Source: a virus. Taken from it: a DNA stretch of 22,539 bases. The notes under the pieces are model-generated. The model saw only the letters and a list, made by a program, of their open reading frames with translations, had not been told where the DNA came from and made no database searches. Where the stretch lies: the IMG/VR virus record IMGVR_UViG_3300017782_000247, positions 1 to 22,539 of that record; one strand, 5' to 3'. A program made the translations under genes and the position numbers. Shown one piece after another: positions 20,541 through 22,539 of the stretch. Each line of letters starts with the position of its first letter. Within the stretch, counting starts at the first letter, position 1.

Positions 20541-22539
20541 TTAGCTAGTCGCAGTTACCAAACCAGCATCTCCAATATCACCTGCAAATTGCCTGAAGGT
20601 TCGGATTGTTCCCATGAAGTCATGGGCGATCTCAATGTTCGAACCGGACAAGTCTGGGAGTGCCGTAGGGGTTATATTTGCAGTGAGTGCCACACCGTCC
20701 ACTGCGCCGTTTATGAAGGTGCTGCCGTGGCGGGAACTGATGTTGAACGGGACTAAGGTGCCGGGCGAGTAGGGACTGCCAGATGTCGATACGTTGTCGG
20801 TCACGCCCCCTGCCTCTTGGCTGAAGAATGGCCTGCCCACATCCGAGCTGTTCGTACTCAAGTTCATAATGAGGATTTCGTTCTGGAAATCTAGACGCCA
20901 TTTGGCGCCAATTGTGGTCTCGTATGCGCCCTCATTCGCATAAGTTATGCGGCCATCCATCTGAATCGAGACGGAGAGGGGGTTGATTTCTCGGACTGAG
21001 ATGTTGTCACACTTGGTCGTGTTCCCAGCAGCAATTGCATTCTGGCTTATAATGATTAATGTGCTGGTCGCAGTTGCGGTAAAGGTGGTTGTGTAGACCC
21101 CTGCACCTGACGTTGTGATGGACGATAATGTAGCTCCACCTACTGAATTTCTAATCAGAACATTTGGCGTTCCGGTTGTCGTGGAGATGAAATCAACAGA
21201 GACCGAGTAAACCTGCCCAATAACAGTTGGTATAGCTTGATATGCTGCTGCATTGCCACCATTCGTAGGGTCGTTTACCACTGTTAGTTCACCTGACACA
21301 GACGAGATTGTGACAGAATGACCTTGGTAGTTGTACCCAGTCCACCCCGTCGTATCAGTGTCAAACGTCCCGTTAGTCACCAGCTCACCCGAGAGATACT
21401 CAGGTTCCGGCCAGCCAAATGCTGCTGGAGGAACTGCAAGTGTTTGTGCTGCTCTAGTCACTGTAGCACCTGAAGTGGGAATGTAAGAGCTTGCAGTTGA
21501 ATTTTCTTCTAGTTGAGCGCCAAAAACTTGAATCGATCCAGCTTCTAGACTTGTGAAACGCATACGAGCCGTATCCGGTGTTCCAGATGGAACAGTGCCA
21601 CTTATAGTAAATCTCTGCCATTCGGACGTGAGCGTAATAGTTTCCTCAACTGAACCAAGACCACTGCCGCTAAACAAAACAGAAAACTTGACGGAACTTG
21701 ACGTACCTGCCTTTGCCCATATAGAGGCGGTATAAGACTCACCCACAGAGCAGCTTGGCCCGATAAATCGTAAAAGATCATTGGTTCCAGCAAATGTAAC
21801 TGTTCTGCCATTGGTCTGACCGTCAGGCGACGAAGTTAATGTACCTGATATGGTTGCATCCGTTTTCAGCCACGCAGCATTTGCAAAGTCCTCGCTGTAC
21901 GTCACCAAGTTGGTCCTTGCTTCACTCTCAATGAGCAGCCCCTCGTTGACCCAAGCACTACCACTGTAAACATGATGGCCTACACGGGGAAGACGTTTAG
22001 CTGAGCCTGAAGTAGGAACGTAGTACTCAAAGCCTGTTGCAGTGCCGGGGACTTGACCCATACCGCCGAGGTCCGAGCGGTAGATGTGTGCGCCGAATAC
22101 GTAGGCGCTTGTTCCAACACTTTCAGTGTTTGATTCATCACCTACCGACAAATGTACCTGAAAATAGCTTGTGGTGTCGTTGGCGATTTGTGGTGCTTGG
22201 AGGAGATACCAGCCGTTGCCCACGGGTGTAATCGAGGTGTCGGCTCCGGCGTTGCTGCCTTTGACCCCATTCTGAATGTCAAACCAAGTATGGTAAGGAG
22301 ACGATGAGTTATTATGTGCAATCGCCACCCATTGATGATCAACGTACTTCATGAAAATTCCGTAAGTGTATCTCACATCAGTTGTTACGTTCGTGTTTAA
22401 CCGTATGTGACTGCCGTTTGCAGTATGGCTTAATTCAAATACATTAGATGACCCGTCTGGGGCTTCGACATCCGACACAGAAGTCAAGGTAGATGAAGAT
22501 GTCAGCCATGACTGCGAGAAATCATCACTGTCTTCCACC
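20541..22539 (-). CDS. Partial modular adhesin / tail fibre with repeated jelly-roll (CBM-like) modules
   Basis: The frame is open at the right window edge, so the N-terminus is missing; 665 residues are visible. At least three related beta modules follow one another: the first runs from the edge to about residue 165 and ends VFGAHIY, the second (about 205-350) opens with ARTNLVTYSEDFANAAW and ends QVFGAQLEENSTASSYIPTSG, and the third (about 385-515) opens ELVTNGTFDTDTTGWTGYN. The last ~150 residues are LamG-like and end GTIRTFRQFAGDIGDAGLV. The 'TYSEDF..AAW' and 'SYIPTSGA..TRAA' signatures are typical of spike/fibre proteins in alphaproteobacterial prophages as I recall. The gene is GC-rich compared with its surroundings. 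Confidence 0.82.
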   Translation of the reverse strand, partial: VEDSDDFSQSWLTSSSTLTSVSDVEAPDGSSNVFELSHTANGSHIRLNTNVTTDVRYTYGIFMKYVDHQWVAIAHNNSSSPYHTWFDIQNGVKGSNAGADTSITPVGNGWYLLQAPQIANDTTSYFQVHLSVGDESNTESVGTSAYVFGAHIYRSDLGGMGQVPGTATGFEYYVPTSGSAKRLPRVGHHVYSGSAWVNEGLLIESEARTNLVTYSEDFANAAWLKTDATISGTLTSSPDGQTNGRTVTFAGTNDLLRFIGPSCSVGESYTASIWAKAGTSSSVKFSVLFSGSGLGSVEETITLTSEWQRFTISGTVPSGTPDTARMRFTSLEAGSIQVFGAQLEENSTASSYIPTSGATVTRAAQTLAVPPAAFGWPEPEYLSGELVTNGTFDTDTTGWTGYNYQGHSVTISSVSGELTVVNDPTNGGNAAAYQAIPTVIGQVYSVSVDFISTTTGTPNVLIRNSVGGATLSSITTSGAGVYTTTFTATATSTLIIISQNAIAAGNTTKCDNISVREINPLSVSIQMDGRITYANEGAYETTIGAKWRLDFQNEILIMNLSTNSSDVGRPFFSQEAGGVTDNVSTSGSPYSPGTLVPFNISSRHGSTFINGAVDGVALTANITPTALPDLSGSNIEIAHDFMGTIRTFRQFAGDIGDAGLVTATS

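Noticed and set aside
1-22539. tRNA genes, CRISPR arrays, insertion sequences, integrase or attachment sites
   Set aside because: None could be recognised on either strand; the window is almost wholly filled by phage genes.

Overview
This window is part of the genome of a lytic, T4-like marine myovirus (tailed phage with a contractile tail), of the cyanophage/pelagiphage type. The evidence is a compact, AT-rich genome with almost no intergenic DNA; recognisable T4 homologues for baseplate and head completion (gp5, gp27, gp53, gp48, gp4, gp26), replication (gp32, gp59) and late transcription (gp33); a phage PhoH; and TATAAATA-type late promoter boxes. No host marker such as a photosynthesis gene is present, so the host cannot be named. 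No tRNA, rRNA, CRISPR array, IS element or integrase was seen.

Layout. (1) 1-4112, minus strand: a baseplate block transcribed leftward in the order gp48 (tube cap), gp53 (wedge), gp27 (hub), gp5 (hub OB-fold only) and then a partial gene that looks like an amidase fold without its zinc ligands. A perfect TATAAATA box on the minus strand at 4204-4211 probably drives it. (2) 4136-9022, plus strand: gp4 (PD-(D/E)xK head-completion nuclease), an unassigned structural-type protein, a tail-tube-fold protein, gp26, a short gp51-like reading frame that appears to be joined to gp26 by a -1 frameshift on T TTT TTT, and a 743-residue tape-measure-like protein with a GH24 lysozyme at its N-terminus. A perfect hairpin (9005-9033) separates this block from the convergent one. 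(3) 9041-13991, minus strand: glutaredoxin, GT4-type glycosyltransferase, several small conserved genes (one of 51 codons), PhoH, gp33, gp59 and gp32. (4) 14053-19808, plus strand: an Ntn-hydrolase (amidohydrolase) with Cys2; five consecutive genes for exported proteins, including a pilin-like and a periplasmic-chaperone-like protein; a staphylococcal-nuclease-type nuclease; and several small membrane proteins, one with a perfect EF-hand. (5) 19801-22539, minus strand: two small genes and a partial, modular adhesin whose base composition is clearly richer in GC than its neighbours.

How the genes work together. Blocks 1 and 2 build the baseplate hub, tail tube and head-tail junction. Puncture of the cell wall seems to be reorganised: the lysozyme that T4 carries on gp5 is here on the putative tape measure, and the gp5 position is followed by a dead amidase-like domain. 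Block 3 is the replication and late-switch module (gp33 co-activator; gp59 loading helicase onto gp32-coated DNA) with host-manipulation genes upstream. Block 4 looks like an envelope-directed module whose proteins are exported by the host Sec system; its function is unknown and it is the best candidate in the window for an undescribed system. Block 5 holds host-recognition material.

All functional names come from reading motifs and recalled family similarity; no database search was possible.
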